A stretch of DNA of 64,000 nucleotides from Zanthoxylum bungeanum (taxonomy: Eukaryota; Streptophyta; Magnoliopsida; Sapindales; Rutaceae). The position numbers were made by a program, and so were the translations under genes. Positions 23,401 through 35,147 of this stretch are shown one piece after another (position 1 is the stretch's first letter; each line of letters starts with the position of its first letter). Under the pieces are notes generated by a model. That model did no database searches. It was not told the origin of the DNA and saw nothing but the letters and a program-made list of their open reading frames with translations. The DNA lies in NCBI GenBank assembly GCA_019454045.1, contig SKCR01036757.1, forward strand, positions 56,901 through 120,900, given 5' to 3'.

Positions 23401-25322
23401 CTAGGTAGATCTCTAAGATCGATTGGATCCAATCCAATTCCTAGATCCAGTAGGGGGACATCCAAGTCCGAAACATATATCTTATATATGCCAATACATC
23501 CAATGTATTACCTAACCTTTTTCCTCTGAATCAACTAAGCCTTGGCTTTGGCACAACAAACTTAGTGATCCCAGTTAAGCGCGACCCATTGACCATGGAA
23601 AGCTTCGTAATCAATGTCGATGGACAAGAAGTGGTCTTGACTTTGGCCAAAACAACCAAAACTTGGACAAGACACCAATATGGAACAAAGCCTTCGTGAT
23701 TCAAACACATCCTCGACGGACAAAGGCCTTGACTTTGGCCAACAAGCCAATGCCAGTCTCGGATCTTGAGTGAGAATCACTCAATGGAAGGAAAAACGTT
23801 TAATATTTTGCGAGGGTTTTTCGAGTGCAAATTGGCAACCAATTTATTATCTTTGTTAAGGTCTCATCATCATACACCCTTAAACATGCATTCTAAACAC
23901 ATAATAAAGCGCATATGAAAAATAATAATGATATGCGGATGGATACTTTACACAATGATCCTAGATCAAATCTCTTTCTTTCTCTCTCCCGCTAGCACAA
24001 ATATTTCTTCTACCCGTTACACTACACTTCTAAAGAAACCTCATTTACATTGAGGGGAATAGGTGAGAAGAGAATACAAAGAATAAGGAGGTAATAAGGC
24101 TGGACACGCATGTCCAATTAATAAATTCCAAATTTATTACAATAATTTCTAAAATTGCCCCACCCATCTAATATCCATCCGATATTCATTATTCATGCAT
24201 CGCAACCATGTATTCACACAAGCATGTTATCAATCAATCTAATCAAATTAATTAATCTGATAATTAGTGATCATCCAATTTTCAAACAACGATTTGATTT
24301 TGCTCGAGTCAAACTCGTTTTGCGAATAAGTACTTAAAGTACGAATTCTCGAATTAAATTAAACTACATAATTAAATCCAATTCAATTTGTATTTAATAC
24401 TAATTCGCTATTTAATTCCAAATTAAATATTACATTTTATTAATAAACCTTTTACGACTTAAATTCCAAATTTAATCGTTACGGGTCTCAAAACCCGATT
24501 AACGTCCAACGTCAATTTAATTAAAGTCCATTGGTCTTTTAATTAATTTCTTGAGGCGTGGACTTTTGGTCAACTCGGGTCAAACCGATAACCAAAGTCC
24601 AATCCGGGAATTATCCCATAAGCCTAGAAATCAATTTAGGCCCATTAGGCCCAATTAAACTTTAAAGGTCCATTAGTCGCATTTGGGCCTTATGGAAGTG
24701 GTTTTGGGCCCAATTGGATCCAACCAATTTTGCCTAAACCCAACTTGGTACAACCAAGCCCAATAAGTCCAATTACAACATTTCAAGCCCAATTTCCAAA
24801 ATTAGCCCAATTCAATTAAATTGCCAAATTCCAAATTCCCAATTTAATTACCTAAAGTGCATTACACAATTAATTATCCAATTAACATTCCTAAAACATC
24901 AATTAGCCTAATTAATCATGCTCTTCATCATTAAATCATGTCCAACACAATTTAACAAAAATCAAACCCATATACATGATTTAGTACTCTCGGCAATAAG
25001 GGGTAATTTTTGTCCGATTTTGTTTCAATCCAATTAAACCCACAATCGACATTAAATCATCATTCCCAATTGATTCAAGTCATCCAATGATCAAAAATCA
25101 AAAAATCACCAAGACATTTTAGGGCACATATATTCGGCCAACACCAAAAAATTGGGGAAATTTGTTCCAAACACAATTTCAACAAATTGATCCAATCAAT
25201 CTTCAATTAAAACATATTTAAGCATACTAATTCATCCAATTTCATTAATCATGCTCAAAATCAAGTTTACCCAAATTTTAAGCCCTAAACTTTTTCATGC
25301 TTTTCCTTGCTCATGATACCAT
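20470..25322 (-). pseudogene. Angela-like Copia gag-pol remains
   Basis: The minus strand at 20717-20950 reads a Copia segment just before reverse transcriptase (RYGFLISPHKDVYLIEEYQL, TTYEEVIQGID). At about 21300-21480 it reads the integrase C-terminal side (YLKEYSILSMRTPPGTRQ, then LLDMIRLIMS). Frames are broken by many stops and shifts, so no product is expected. From about 22900 to 25300 I see only AT-rich sequence with no clear gag; this presumably held the leader and gag. The primer site lies at 25310-25321. Confidence 0.7.
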
Positions 25323-27376
25323 TGTTGGAGTTTACTAAGGTCCCAAGGATTAATATACAAGCATGAACATTAGGAATACGATCGAGAAAGTGGCGGAATA
25401 CTCACATCGATCGGTTGAGCGACGCAGGAGGCAACAAAAAATCAACTTTTCAGCCCACTGGACTGCTCGGTAGTGCAGTTTCTGTCATCACCATTTTCGG
25501 CCATTCATGGTCCTTCGTCAAGCTCCAAGCTTCGTCGAACGATTCCCGGCTCATGGGTGGACTTCCCTATCACCTTCGCATGACTTCGTAGTGTGCTAGC
25601 ACTCCCGATTTTGCCACAAAAACGCAACTTTTGCTTCCCTTTTCTTCTTGAAACTCGGCAGTGAACTGCCAAAAATAGAAGGAAAAAGGCCCTCCAAGGG
25701 CGTGAGAGAGGGAGAGAATTTGGAGGAGAGAGAGATAAAATTGTGTAATGAATTTTGCTTTTAAGATTTGTGTATCTAATACACAATTGATTTTCAAAAA
25801 ATCAATTAAATCTTTTACCAAAATCAAATGGCATTTAAGTTTGCCAACTACCACCATCAATCCATCAATCAATCAAATCAAGTGACAAGTTGTCACATCA
25901 CTCAAAGTGACTAATTATTCGACGCTTGATGCGACTAATGATTTGACGCTTGATTTGACTTGCGTGCCGCACTCGAATTTGAAATGCGAATGCGCTCGTA
26001 AATAATCCCGGGCTCGGGTTCGCTAATTCCAAATTAACGAATTTTCCGTTGCGTCGTAATTAAATGATTACGCCTAGCGAAGTCACTATTCACATCGCTA
26101 ACGAATTAATTCTAAATTAATTCGTTCGCCCAAATTAAAATCTAATTTTAATTCCGCGTCGAAATCCAATTTCGTTTAATATATCGAATATATTATTTTA
26201 TCGATTAATTCAAAATTAATCGTTCTCTCTCTTTAAATGATATTTTATCCCAGATAAAATATCTCCGTAATTAATCCCAGATTAATTTTCTCTCTCATCT
26301 TATTAATCCCAAATTAATTAAAAGTGCGAGTCATACGTCATCGGTGAATCTTCGGGAAGCGACCCATGAGATCTCCGGATATGTTGGCAGTAAATTCGGT
26401 TGTCGGACTATCCGAACACGTAAGTATCTCGTACTACGTTTATACCGATTTACAAGACAAGGTTGGCTTCTAGCAAAACGCCATGCCTACCCAATTCTCT
26501 AGAAATATCCTTACAGGAATAAAGGATCTATATCAGGCGTAGTATACGAAGTATTGCGTATTTCTGTCCAGTATCGGATGATCACATGCAAGGCCTGGGG
26601 TTGGTACAGTGTCTGCCCCGTACGAAGCACATATCGGATTATGAGCAACTAGTCTCTTTAATATCGGATAATCATGACCAAGTCATATTATCCCGACGGT
26701 TGCAACCTTTTTAGAGAACCAATTTTGTATCCCTGCGCGATCATCATCTCCATATGACAGGAGTGACACTTCCGTCTTGACATCACACCCAACACACTAC
26801 GATTCTCAATATACCCAGCATTGGCGTACACATAACCTGTTAAAGTCCTGGACGACCGCAACCAAAGTATATTGATTGTCGCAAGTATTAGCGGTGCAAG
26901 TCTCAGGTTAAGACCAAATACACATACCCTGATTTCGGACTTCCATAGACACATAGTCATACTACCAATGGAATTCCGAGGGGGTCTATCCAGAGCGAAG
27001 CTGTTTCTCGTACCATCGGTAAAACACAACCTCCTATTACACTTGCATGAGTATCATATACCCAAATATATGAGAACTATGTCGTTGTGCCCTCACAATG
27101 CGCACAAGTGTAATACTAGTCTTTTACGCATTCATCGATGTCCAATCTCGATAATGCTCTGACTAGGGATGTTTAATGATTTATCCTTCGTGGATTGATA
27201 CTGTCTCATATCATTCTCAATCCAGGAACAAATCATAAGGACCTCCTATCATTTATATATCTAGGTGATCTAATCACAAATGATAAGAGTGCAATCTCCT
27301 TTGTCACATAGTTAATTTGTACAACAACACCATGATCTGTAAAAATAGTGACGCTATGGGTCATAATTGTCCAACA
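25323..27376 (-). repeat. 5' LTR of Angela-like element
   Basis: Partner of 10058-12048 and longer, because two small deletions are absent here. It is also closely related in inverse orientation to the solo LTR at 44131-46452 (shared GTTGTACAAATTAACTATGT block). Confidence 0.88.
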
Positions 27377-27985
27377 CATGATGCACTTAAAATTGAACAT
27401 GTAACTAGTATGGATAAAATTCATGTTTTAGATTATGATATGATATGCTTAAAGGCTAAACATGAAAAAGAAATTGCATGCTTAAATGATGAAAATGCAT
27501 GTTTAAAATTGAAAAATCTAGAACTTGAAAATGCCATATCAAATATGTCATCTAGCTCTAAGACATGCAACTGCGAATCAATTTTGAATGAAAATGTGTT
27601 ATTAAACACAAAAGTTATAGATTTGCCAAACATAATTAGCAAATTCACATTGGGACATAAAAATTTTAATATGCTTATTGGATCCCAAAAATGTGCATTT
27701 AAAAGAGAAGAATTAGGACATAGGCCTTACATTAAATGAAAAATTTTGAAGAATTATTTTGTTAAGGCATCCGATTCTCATGCTAAGAATGTTAAAAATG
27801 AAAATATCACATGTCATGCATGTAATAAAAAGGGACATAAAATTTTTGAATGCATGTACAAGAATGTGATTAAGAATCATGGATTCCTCAAGGAATCAAA
27901 ACTAACCCCAATGGACCCAAGAAAGTTTGGGTACCAAGGTGCAATTGATAAACTTGTAGGGGGAGCTTTGGGAATGGATCTTTAA
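27377..27985 (+). pseudogene. SIRE-like gag, C-terminal part and second zinc knuckle
   Basis: Resumes gag in the same frame that stops at 10057. It reads a coiled-coil-like segment (CLKLKNLELENAISNMSS), then FTLGHKNFNMLIGSQKC and EELGHRPYIK, which is the pattern of SIRE-type gag C-termini. The frame closes at 27737. A neighbouring frame (27746-27985) carries a second CCHC knuckle (CHACNKKGHKIFEC) and a MDPRKFGYQG segment. In complete SIRE elements this would be followed by protease and integrase. Here the coding sequence simply ends. Confidence 0.8.
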
Positions 27986-28967
27986 AGAAAATTACAAAAT
28001 TGATCCCAAAGGCTCAAAGAGATGAGGAATCGCAACGGTAAAGGTAAAATCCGTATTCACGGAAACATTGGTACTGTTTCCTCTAATTTGCATATGTATG
28101 CATATTTCATATTGGTTAATATATGTTTTGAAGCATACAAAGTGATTAGACAATGTATTTAACTTTCTATTGGTATCAATTGTTAATTTGATATCATTAA
28201 ATGCCTAAATCATACATTTAAACCCTTTTTCATATCAATTAGTATCACATTTAATTTATTAAGTTAAATTACATGTATGTTATCATTTAATTGATTTTTA
28301 TATTGAATATGATTTTTCCATGTAACATAATTGAATAAAAATGAAATGCATGACATAAGGTTCCCATTGATAATGAAAAGCATGGATTTTGATTGTTTAT
28401 TAATTGGTAAGATATTTATAAGAAGACAATCATTAAAATGCATTGAATTGAATTCATTGATTTTAGTTGGTATCATGATATGTAATGACTTATTTTATTT
28501 GATATCAAATTTGGGAGAAATCATGCTTAAGATGATATTATATTTCAAATGGTATTCATTGGAATCTAACTTTTGAAAATTGCATTATATATGATTTTTA
28601 AATCTTATGGCAAAATGGGGGAAATGTCAAATGTGCATATCTTTAAATTTTTGGTATCATTATTTAATGCACATATTTATTTGGTATCTCATTTGATTTT
28701 CATTTTAGCTTCTCCACTTTTTGATAATGTCAAAGGGGGAGAAATCATTAGAATGAGATTAAAACTTGTTTTACCCTCACCCTTGGTTTAAGGGGGAGTA
28801 ATTGTACTAATGTGTTTTGTCAAGTTTTTATAGAGCTTTATTAAAGACAATCACACATTAAGGGGGAGCTTATGTTGAGGGGGATCAAAATCGTTAAATT
28901 TGGACTCCGAGAAGCTCATAATTATCAACAAGTTTTAAGGGGTTGCCATCATCAAAAAGGGGGAGAT
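27986..28967 (+). other. Non-coding spacer of SIRE-like element in place of pol
   Basis: AT-rich sequence with no pol similarity. Variants of TTGGTATCA recur (near 28171, 28466, 28650 and 28680, with TTGATATCA near 28190 and 28498). GGGGGAG boxes appear at about 28735, 28791, 28861 and 28959, the last being the polypurine tract. Confidence 0.65.
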
Positions 28968-30274
28968 TGTTGGCGACTTGGTCGCATAAATGGTTTTTGA
29001 TGACGTCAACGCGAAAGAAGACTTCGACTTGCAAACATGAAGCAATACAAAAAGTGTCGAAGCATATGGGGTGAAGAGCGAGAATGTGAAGACTTGTGGC
29101 AAAACGAAGATATATTGTGAAGTCTTAGCTTAGGATTTAAATTGTAATGTGAATTGTAATATTCAAGTGTTTAAGCTCATAGGGATCATGCACATTCACT
29201 TAGATGCATTAGGATCATGATAAAATGCCTTAAAATCTTCATTACTCTGCATTTTGGTCTAAGACCGGCATACCGGTCCCTTACCGGTATCCATACTGGT
29301 CAGATGCTCTGGATTGCATGGCTACTGGAATCGGCATACTCCAAACCAGTCTTCATACTGGCCTCATAACGGTAAGCCAACGGCTAGTTCCTATACTGGA
29401 ACCGGCATGACCTAAACCGGTCCTCATACCGGTTACCATACCAGTCTAACATATACTTGCCCAACGGTCATATAGCCGTTAGTATCTGTTGGAAACCCAG
29501 ACCGGCATACCGGTCTCCATACCGGTGTCCAGACCGGTCTAGCTGAGAGTTGGGATCTGCTTTGCATTTTATTATAAATATAACCTCAACTCATTTGTGC
29601 TTGGTTAGAGACTTAGAAAACCTTCATACATATTCTACCAAGGCAAATACAAGAGTGTCTTAAACCTTCATATACTTAAACACTCATACAAGCTCACACA
29701 CACTACACCTTCATACATTTAGTAGTGAGCTTAGAAAACTTGGGTTTGCAACTCACACAATCTTCTTATTATTTGTGAGTGCTCAAGTGTGTTTCAAATC
29801 TTTTATAACAAAACACTTGCGGTTTGTGGAATCCCATTAGTTTGGGTAGTTGTAAAGGTTGTGAGTGCGCCTACAAATAAAACTCAAAAGTGTAAAAGGT
29901 TCGGAGTGTGCCTTTGTGGAAAACTCTTGGTTGCGGGTGAACCACGGAAACTCGATTTTAGTGGAAATCTTCAAGCGAGGCTTGAGGGAGTGGACGTAGG
30001 CACGTTTGGCTGAACCACTATAAATCGCGGTGTCGTATTTCTCTTTCCCTATACTTTTACTATTTGCAAGTTTATTTACATTTACATTTATTGATTAGAG
30101 AACTTGCATATAGGTTATTAATCGAAATAGAGAAAATCGACATAAGTGCTCATTTGGTAATAAGAGCTAAGAATCGGCAAAGATTTATTTAATTCCGCAC
30201 TTATAGCGATAACCCAATTCACCCCCACTTGGGAAATAGAGATTGTTTGTCGCTATTGCTTGTAGGTAATTTCA
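28968..30274 (+). repeat. 3' LTR of SIRE-like element
   Basis: Partner of 7416-8797, about 75 bp shorter because one ACCGG-repeat segment is missing near 29440. TATA box at 29573-29581. Confidence 0.88.
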
Positions 30275-30600
30275 CAATCAGGGTGTTTATTCCTCATTCT
30301 ACAATCCTCACTCTACAAAACCTGACAAAGGTCAATGAGGGTCTTCATTCCCCGCCCTACAAGACCTGATAAAGGTCAATGAGGGTCCTCATTCCTCATT
30401 CTACAATATTTACTCTACAATACCCGACAAAGGCCAATGGGGGTATTCATTCCTCATTCTACAATCCTCACTCTACAAGACCTGATAAAGGTCAGTGAGG
30501 GTCTTCATTCCTCATTCTACAATCCTCACTTCACAGAACCTGACAAATGTCAGTGAGGGTCTTCATTCCTCATTTTACAAGATCATATATGTAGTGTCGA
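30275..30600. repeat. 58-bp tandem array of Tat-like element, continued
   Basis: At least five units of the CTCTACAAAACCTGACAAAG / GTCAATGAGGGTCTTCATTC / CTCATTCTACAATCCTCA repeat. They are continuous in phase with the array ending at 7415 before the SIRE-like insertion. Confidence 0.85.
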
Positions 30601-30740
30601 ATGAGATCTTTATCGAGTGTCAAACTTCACATGGTAGTGTCGACTTAGATCCTTAACAAGTGTCAAGCTTCACACATGTAGGGTCGACTGGGATCCTTAA
30701 TAAGTGCCAAGCTTCACACGTGTAGTGTCGACTGGGAGAA
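30601..30740. repeat. Third tandem family in Tat-like element, about 45 bp
   Basis: Three to four diverged units built on CTTCACACATGTAGTGTCGA followed by CTGGGATCCTTAATAAGTG. It lies between the gag end and the 58-bp array. Confidence 0.75.
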
Positions 30741-30954
30741 GTATATCGATTGGGCCGGATGATGGTTTTTGTGGTCGATTGGAGCAAATGGTTTTCTCCA
30801 TAAGTTGGAGTTTATTGAAAGACATTTTTTTTAAAAAGTAACCAATGAATACTTGTTTGGGAAGCTATGATGTCCCCAATGTAACAATGGGTGGCCTATT
30901 TCTCTTTTTTGTGGTTTAATTACATCAAGTGACACATTATTGAGATATATTGCT

Positions 30955-31373
30955 AGCACGTCATTTATTAGGTCGCTTGGGAGGATTCAAGATTCTTTCA
31001 TTGTCATGTTTGGTGGAACTTCCTCTTTTATTGTCCTCTTATCCTCCTCCCACTTGATCTCAGTGTGGGCCCGAGCCATGGCTTGTTCCATTATGTAGCA
31101 TTGAAATTTAGTGAGCTTTTTGTAGAGTCCACTTTCTGAAAGTAATCTATTTCTGAATGATTCCACTGCAGTAGGCTAATGGATATCTGGGATTGTTATC
31201 CTCTTTTTATTGAAGCTAGACGCGTAACTTCGCAAGGACTCCCATCTCCGTTGCTGGATGGCATTAAGGTTATTAGCGGTCTTCTCAAACTTGCAAGAAC
31301 TTGCAAAATGCTCCACAAATTTATCTGCTAGCTGTTGGTAAGACTCGATGGATCTATATGGGAGATTGATGAA
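30955..31373 (-). pseudogene. Tat-like gag, C-terminal half of gag domain
   Basis: The minus strand reads LPYRSIESYQQLADKFVEHF, then an LRSYASSFNKKRITIPDI segment and FRNRLLSESGLYKKL, ending in an AHTEIKWEEDKR motif. This is the usual Ty3-type gag (Retrotrans_gag) order of the Tat lineage. An in-frame TAG interrupts near 31180 and a TGA near 30985. It is the direct continuation of the gag part at 43665-44130, separated by the Athila-like insertion. Confidence 0.8.
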
Positions 31374-31559
31374 TGATGAGTGGTAATTATATCACTATTT
31401 CCCACTCATTTAACCTAATATTTTGTATAATTTCTTGAATTTTGTGAATATTTTGATGTGTTTTGTGTTATTTTGTAGATAAATAAAGTTTCAGGACATT
31501 CTGGAGGTGATTTGGGGCCAAAACAGTGAAAATTAGACAAAAAGGCATTTTGGTAATTT

Positions 31560-31985
31560 TCAGCGTCGCGACGCCTAACATGCGCCTCATCGTGCTAACG
31601 TGCGCCGGGTCCACGTGTCAGAATCAGAGAAGTTTGACTTTGCTAACGTGCGCTGTGCCATGAGTCACCATCACAGCTGATCTGCTAACGTGTGATGTGC
31701 CACGTGTCATCATCCTACGGTGCCGACAATCACCATCACCATGTGTCACTCCATGTGTCAGCCACGTCATCGTCCACATAACCAGTTGACCGAGTCAAAG
31801 TGCCACATCACCACCACGTCATCATCAGCCAATCAGGAAGTGCCACGTGTCACAATTCTACGGTGCCGACAATCCATTTTGCCATGTGTCGCCACGTCAT
31901 CGCCACATCAATATAATCATTGAATTTCCAGCCACCTTACCACGTGTCACCTTATCTACTTATCTGAAACGCCACGTGTCGAGCT
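31560..31985 (+). promoter_or_regulatory. ABRE/G-box-like motif array in Athila LTR U3
   Basis: CACGTGTC occurs at about 31612, 31701, 31844, 31941 and 31973. CACGTCATC variants lie near 31767, 31815 and 31893, and CATGTGTC variants between them. The motifs sit in loosely tandem blocks that start GCTAACGTGCG. ACGTGTC is the core recognised by ABRE-binding bZIP factors. The array is kept in the 3' LTR (41815-42180). Stress or ABA responsiveness is inferred, not shown. Confidence 0.6.
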
Positions 31986-32064
31986 TTCCGCATACCACGC
32001 CGTTAATCACGGGCGCAAGACGCCAAAGCCTTTGGCGTCGCGACGTTGGAGGCCTATCGACGCC

Positions 32065-32071
32065 TATAAAT
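32065..32071 (+). promoter_or_regulatory. TATA box of Athila 5' LTR
   Basis: TATAAAT in CGCCTATAAATTCAGCTCAG, directly downstream of the motif array; conserved at 42259-42265 in the 3' LTR. Transcription would start around 32095. Confidence 0.7.
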
Positions 32072-33477
32072 TCAGCTCAGTTTTATGATTTCAAATGTAC
32101 CTTCCTCTCTGAATTCTCTGATGTAAATAAGGAGTTTTCTATCTAGTTTCTTTTAAATTTCAGTTTTGTAATTAATTTTAATTACGTTCTGTAATATTAA
32201 TAGTAATTTACTTTCTTACTTTTACAATTTTTACTATTCAACATGAGAAGGTAACTTCCCTCTGTTATGGTGAAAGGTAATTCTTTTACTATTGCTATTT
32301 AGATTAATCTCCCTTAAATATAATATATTCACTATTTAAAATTTGACTTAATGAGGATATCGCTATATTCTTCGGTTGGTAATTCATTTTAAACTGGTTT
32401 AAACCTGACTAAGCAAGGATACCGCCAGATTGGTCGGTTGGTAATTAAATTTTCTTACCGCCTATATGGCAGGTTTATTTTGGTTCAGCCTTTATGGCTG
32501 GTTGGACTTAATTTGACTTAATCAGGTTACCGCTTATATGGATGGTTGGTAAAATAATCACAAGTTAATATATTATATTAAGGGAGATATCTAAATTAAT
32601 AGTAGTAAAAGTTGATCCTTTTACCTTAACATTTTATTTTATTGTAATTTACTTTTCAGCTTTTACTTTACCGCAATTACTTTTCAGCATTTTTACTTTA
32701 TGTCTTTTACTTTTAAGTTTTTACTAGCCCTAGTTATGTGTCGTAACTAAATTAGTTATCTGGGGTTGTGATGAATTCTAATATCACCGGTTTATAAGAG
32801 GTTATTTTATAGTTTGGGTAATTTAAAGGTTTACTTATTAAGTCTTGAGCTTAATGCGTCTTGTTAATTGGCCACTAATAAGATTGATCTGGTAAATCTA
32901 AAATAAACTTGACAAATGAATTTTAGGTTTCAGCCTTAGACTTAATAGCCCACGATCTTCCTTGAGGATATATAACCCTTTAATAGATTTCCTTACAGGA
33001 TAGACATATACCTGTTGGGCGGGGGTAGCCATAATTGGAACTTAATCTTAATGAATCCAGGTAATTTGGTTGACATAAACATATGATTCAATTGGGTTAT
33101 ACTGGTATTTGCGTCTGACCATCGACAGAGGCTTTCGCATAATTTCGTGTTCCAGGTTAGTAAACCGATTTATTACACAAACATGAAATAACCACTTCAT
33201 CTTTTAAAAGATATTAAAAAGATTCACAACCCTAGATAGTTTCCTAATATTGAATTTTCTTAAACCTACTTTCATGTAATTTTATTTACTTGTTTTTAAA
33301 TTCAAAATCATCACCATTTCAAATCAATCAATCAACCTGTTAGATACTAGTAATCATTTGACCTCATAAAATTAATAGATTAGGTATTAAGTCCTCGTGG
33401 GATCGATACTTTTTATACTACTTGAACGATACGTGCGCTTGCGTTATACGCGTGTGATTACGCACCGGTCAAGTTTT

Positions 33478-33496
33478 TGGCGTCGTTGCCGGGGAC
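33478..33496 (+). other. Primer-binding site (Asp tRNA type)
   Basis: TGGCGTCGTTGCCGGGGAC begins six bases after the LTR end. It complements the 3' end of plant tRNA-Asp with one mismatch (T for C), as in many Athila elements. Confidence 0.85.
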
Positions 33497-33603
33497 TTAT
33501 TTATCTTTCACTATTAGTTTTGGGGTTAGATACCTTTACTTGTATATAATTTCATTTTACTTATTGTTTTTGTTTTCTTGTGTTTCAGGTTCCCAGAAAC
33601 TAC

Positions 33604-35147
33604 ATGAGACGAACCAGAAGCTTTGAACTCCGACCGCTTGACCCAGAAATTGAAAGAACCATCAGACAGTTGAGAAGGGAAAGGCGAGAAGGCCAAGAAG
33701 CTTTAATCAACATGGAACCTGAACCTTTGGAAGTTGCACCACCGATACCCATTCGAGACAGAACCATTCCATGGTCGACAGCTTCATTTCCTATATTGTA
33801 CTTCCTCTTTTTCCAGCAAATGCGTGTGACATCAAAACATGCATCTAGATGATTCAGCAGTCAGTACAGTTTGGGGGAAATGCAACTGATGATCCTAATG
33901 CCCACATCAGCAACTTCCTGGAAGTTTGTGGTACTTTCAATTACAACCGAGCAGCTGAAGAAGCAATGAGACTGTGGGTTTTTCCATATTCCCTGAAAGA
34001 CAGAGCTAAAACTTGGCTACATTCGTTACCAGCAGGTTCCATCACAACTTGGAACACTCTAGCCACCAAATTCCTTGCAAAGTACTTTCCACCAGCCAGA
34101 ACTGCAAAGTTGAGGAATGACATCACATCCTTCGTGCAACAAGATTCAGAATCCCTCTGCGAAGCTTGGGAAAGATTCAAAAATTTACTCCGGAAATGTC
34201 CTCATCATGAGATCGTAAAGTGGCTACAAGTCCAAACCTTCTACAATGGACTTTCTGGAATAATGAGAACCACAATTGATGCTGCTGCTGGAGGAGCTTT
34301 GATGGCAAAAGGAGAAGATCAGGCCTGGGACTTAATTGAAAAAATGGACAACAACAATTCTTTATGGCCAACAGAAATGAGCATGATCCAAAGAATTGCA
34401 GGAATTTATGAAGTTGGAGCCAACACAGCACTGAATTCCAAGCTGGATGTGATTTGCAAAAATCTGGAAACTCTTAACATGAAAGTTAATGGTGGATCCA
34501 CAAGTTCACCATTTGGAGGAGTACCTGAGTCAGAATCTTACAACCAACAAGAAGAGACAGTGAACTATGTCAACAATTTCAACAGACAAGGGAACAATCC
34601 ATATTCCAACACCTATAACCCAGGGTGGAGGAATCACCCCAATTTCGCATGGAGCAACAATTCAGGGAAAAAGAACTACCCACCACCTGGATTCCAACAA
34701 CCAAATAAAAGCCAGGAGCATGAAAAAGAACCAGGAATAATAGAAGTGCTGGCCCAGTTGAAGAAGCAAGAAGCAAAATACGATATTTTAGCAGCTATGG
34801 TTCAAAATCAAGAAGCATTGAATCAAAGCCATTCAGCCTCTATTAAAGCACTGGAAAATCAAATGGGACAACTGGCCAATGCTCAGAGTTACAGACCGCC
34901 AGGTAATCTTCCCAGCAACACAGTACCAAATCCAAGTAACCGAGGGAATAAGCAATGTCAAGCCATCACCTTGAAAAGCGGTACTGAAATCAACAAAGAT
35001 GTTGGAATCAAGGCAACAATTGAGGAAGATTCAAAAGATGCAGTTCCACAGATGGAGGAAAAATAAGCAAAGGAAAAAGAAAAAGATCATATCACTCAAC
35101 GACTTCAGAAAAACAAACTGGACAAGCAGTTTGCTCGATTCCTGGAG
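33604..35147 (+). pseudogene. Athila-like gag
   Basis: ATG at 33604 (MRRTRSFELRPLDPEIERTI), after a polypyrimidine/CAG site at about 33588 that could be a leader splice acceptor. A frameshift near 33845 is followed by a long frame (33849-35066) with the gag core: DDPNAHISNFLEVCGTFNYN, RLWVFPYSLKDRAKTWLHSL, TKFLAKYFPPARTAKLRND, CPHHEIVKWLQVQTFYNGLS, then a Gln/Asn-rich linker and an ALENQMGQLANAQ segment. A TAA at 35064-35066 interrupts the frame, which stays open afterwards into protease. Gag would form the virus-like particle. The sequence is a close match to Athila gag. Confidence 0.9.

Larger units (their letters stand above)
10058..27376 (-). mobile_element. Angela-like Copia element, decayed, split by family A element
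   Basis: On the plus strand the LTRs (10058-12048 and 25323-27376) start TGTTGGAGTTTACTAAGG and end GTCCAACA. In element orientation the polypurine tract is at 12049-12061 (reverse of CAATCTCCCACTT). The primer site at 25310-25321 reads TGGTATCATGAGC, a mutated initiator-Met site. Flanks CATGT (10053-10057) and CATGA (27377-27381) match at four of five bases. Internal sequence lies at 12049-12933 and 20470-25322, interrupted by the family A element. Lineage is inferred from the LTR start, polypurine tract and pol residues. Confidence 0.85.
7416..30274 (+). mobile_element. SIRE-like Copia element, pol-less, split by Angela-like element
   Basis: LTRs 7416-8797 and 28968-30274 start TGTTAGCG/TGTTGGCG and end GGTAATTTCA. 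Primer site TGGTATCAGAGC (8800-8811) matches the initiator-Met tRNA type. Polypurine tract AAAAAGGGGGAGA precedes the 3' LTR. The flanks CACTG (7411-7415) and CAATC (30275-30279) each differ by one base from CAATG, the base order expected in the host repeat, so a decayed 5-bp duplication is likely. After removing 10058-27376 the internal region is about 2.9 kb and encodes gag plus a second zinc knuckle. No integrase or reverse transcriptase is present, so the element needs proteins supplied in trans. Confidence 0.85.
31374..33471 (+). repeat. 5' LTR of Athila-like element
   Basis: Starts TGATGAGTGGTAATTATATC and ends CACCGGTCA. U3 (31374 to about 32090) contains the ACGTG-box array. The transcribed part carries repeated ACCGCC...TATGG...GGTTGGTAA units (32345-32560) also seen at 1565-1770 and 42540-42740. 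Confidence 0.93.

Noticed and set aside
23562..23780. 72-codon minus-strand frame in the Angela-like interior
   Set aside because: No gag or other domain is recognisable and the surrounding frames are full of stops; probably chance.
28264..28791. Short open frames in the spacer of the SIRE-like element
   Set aside because: AT-rich sequence with low-complexity translations; no retroviral or host domain, and both strands are equally open.
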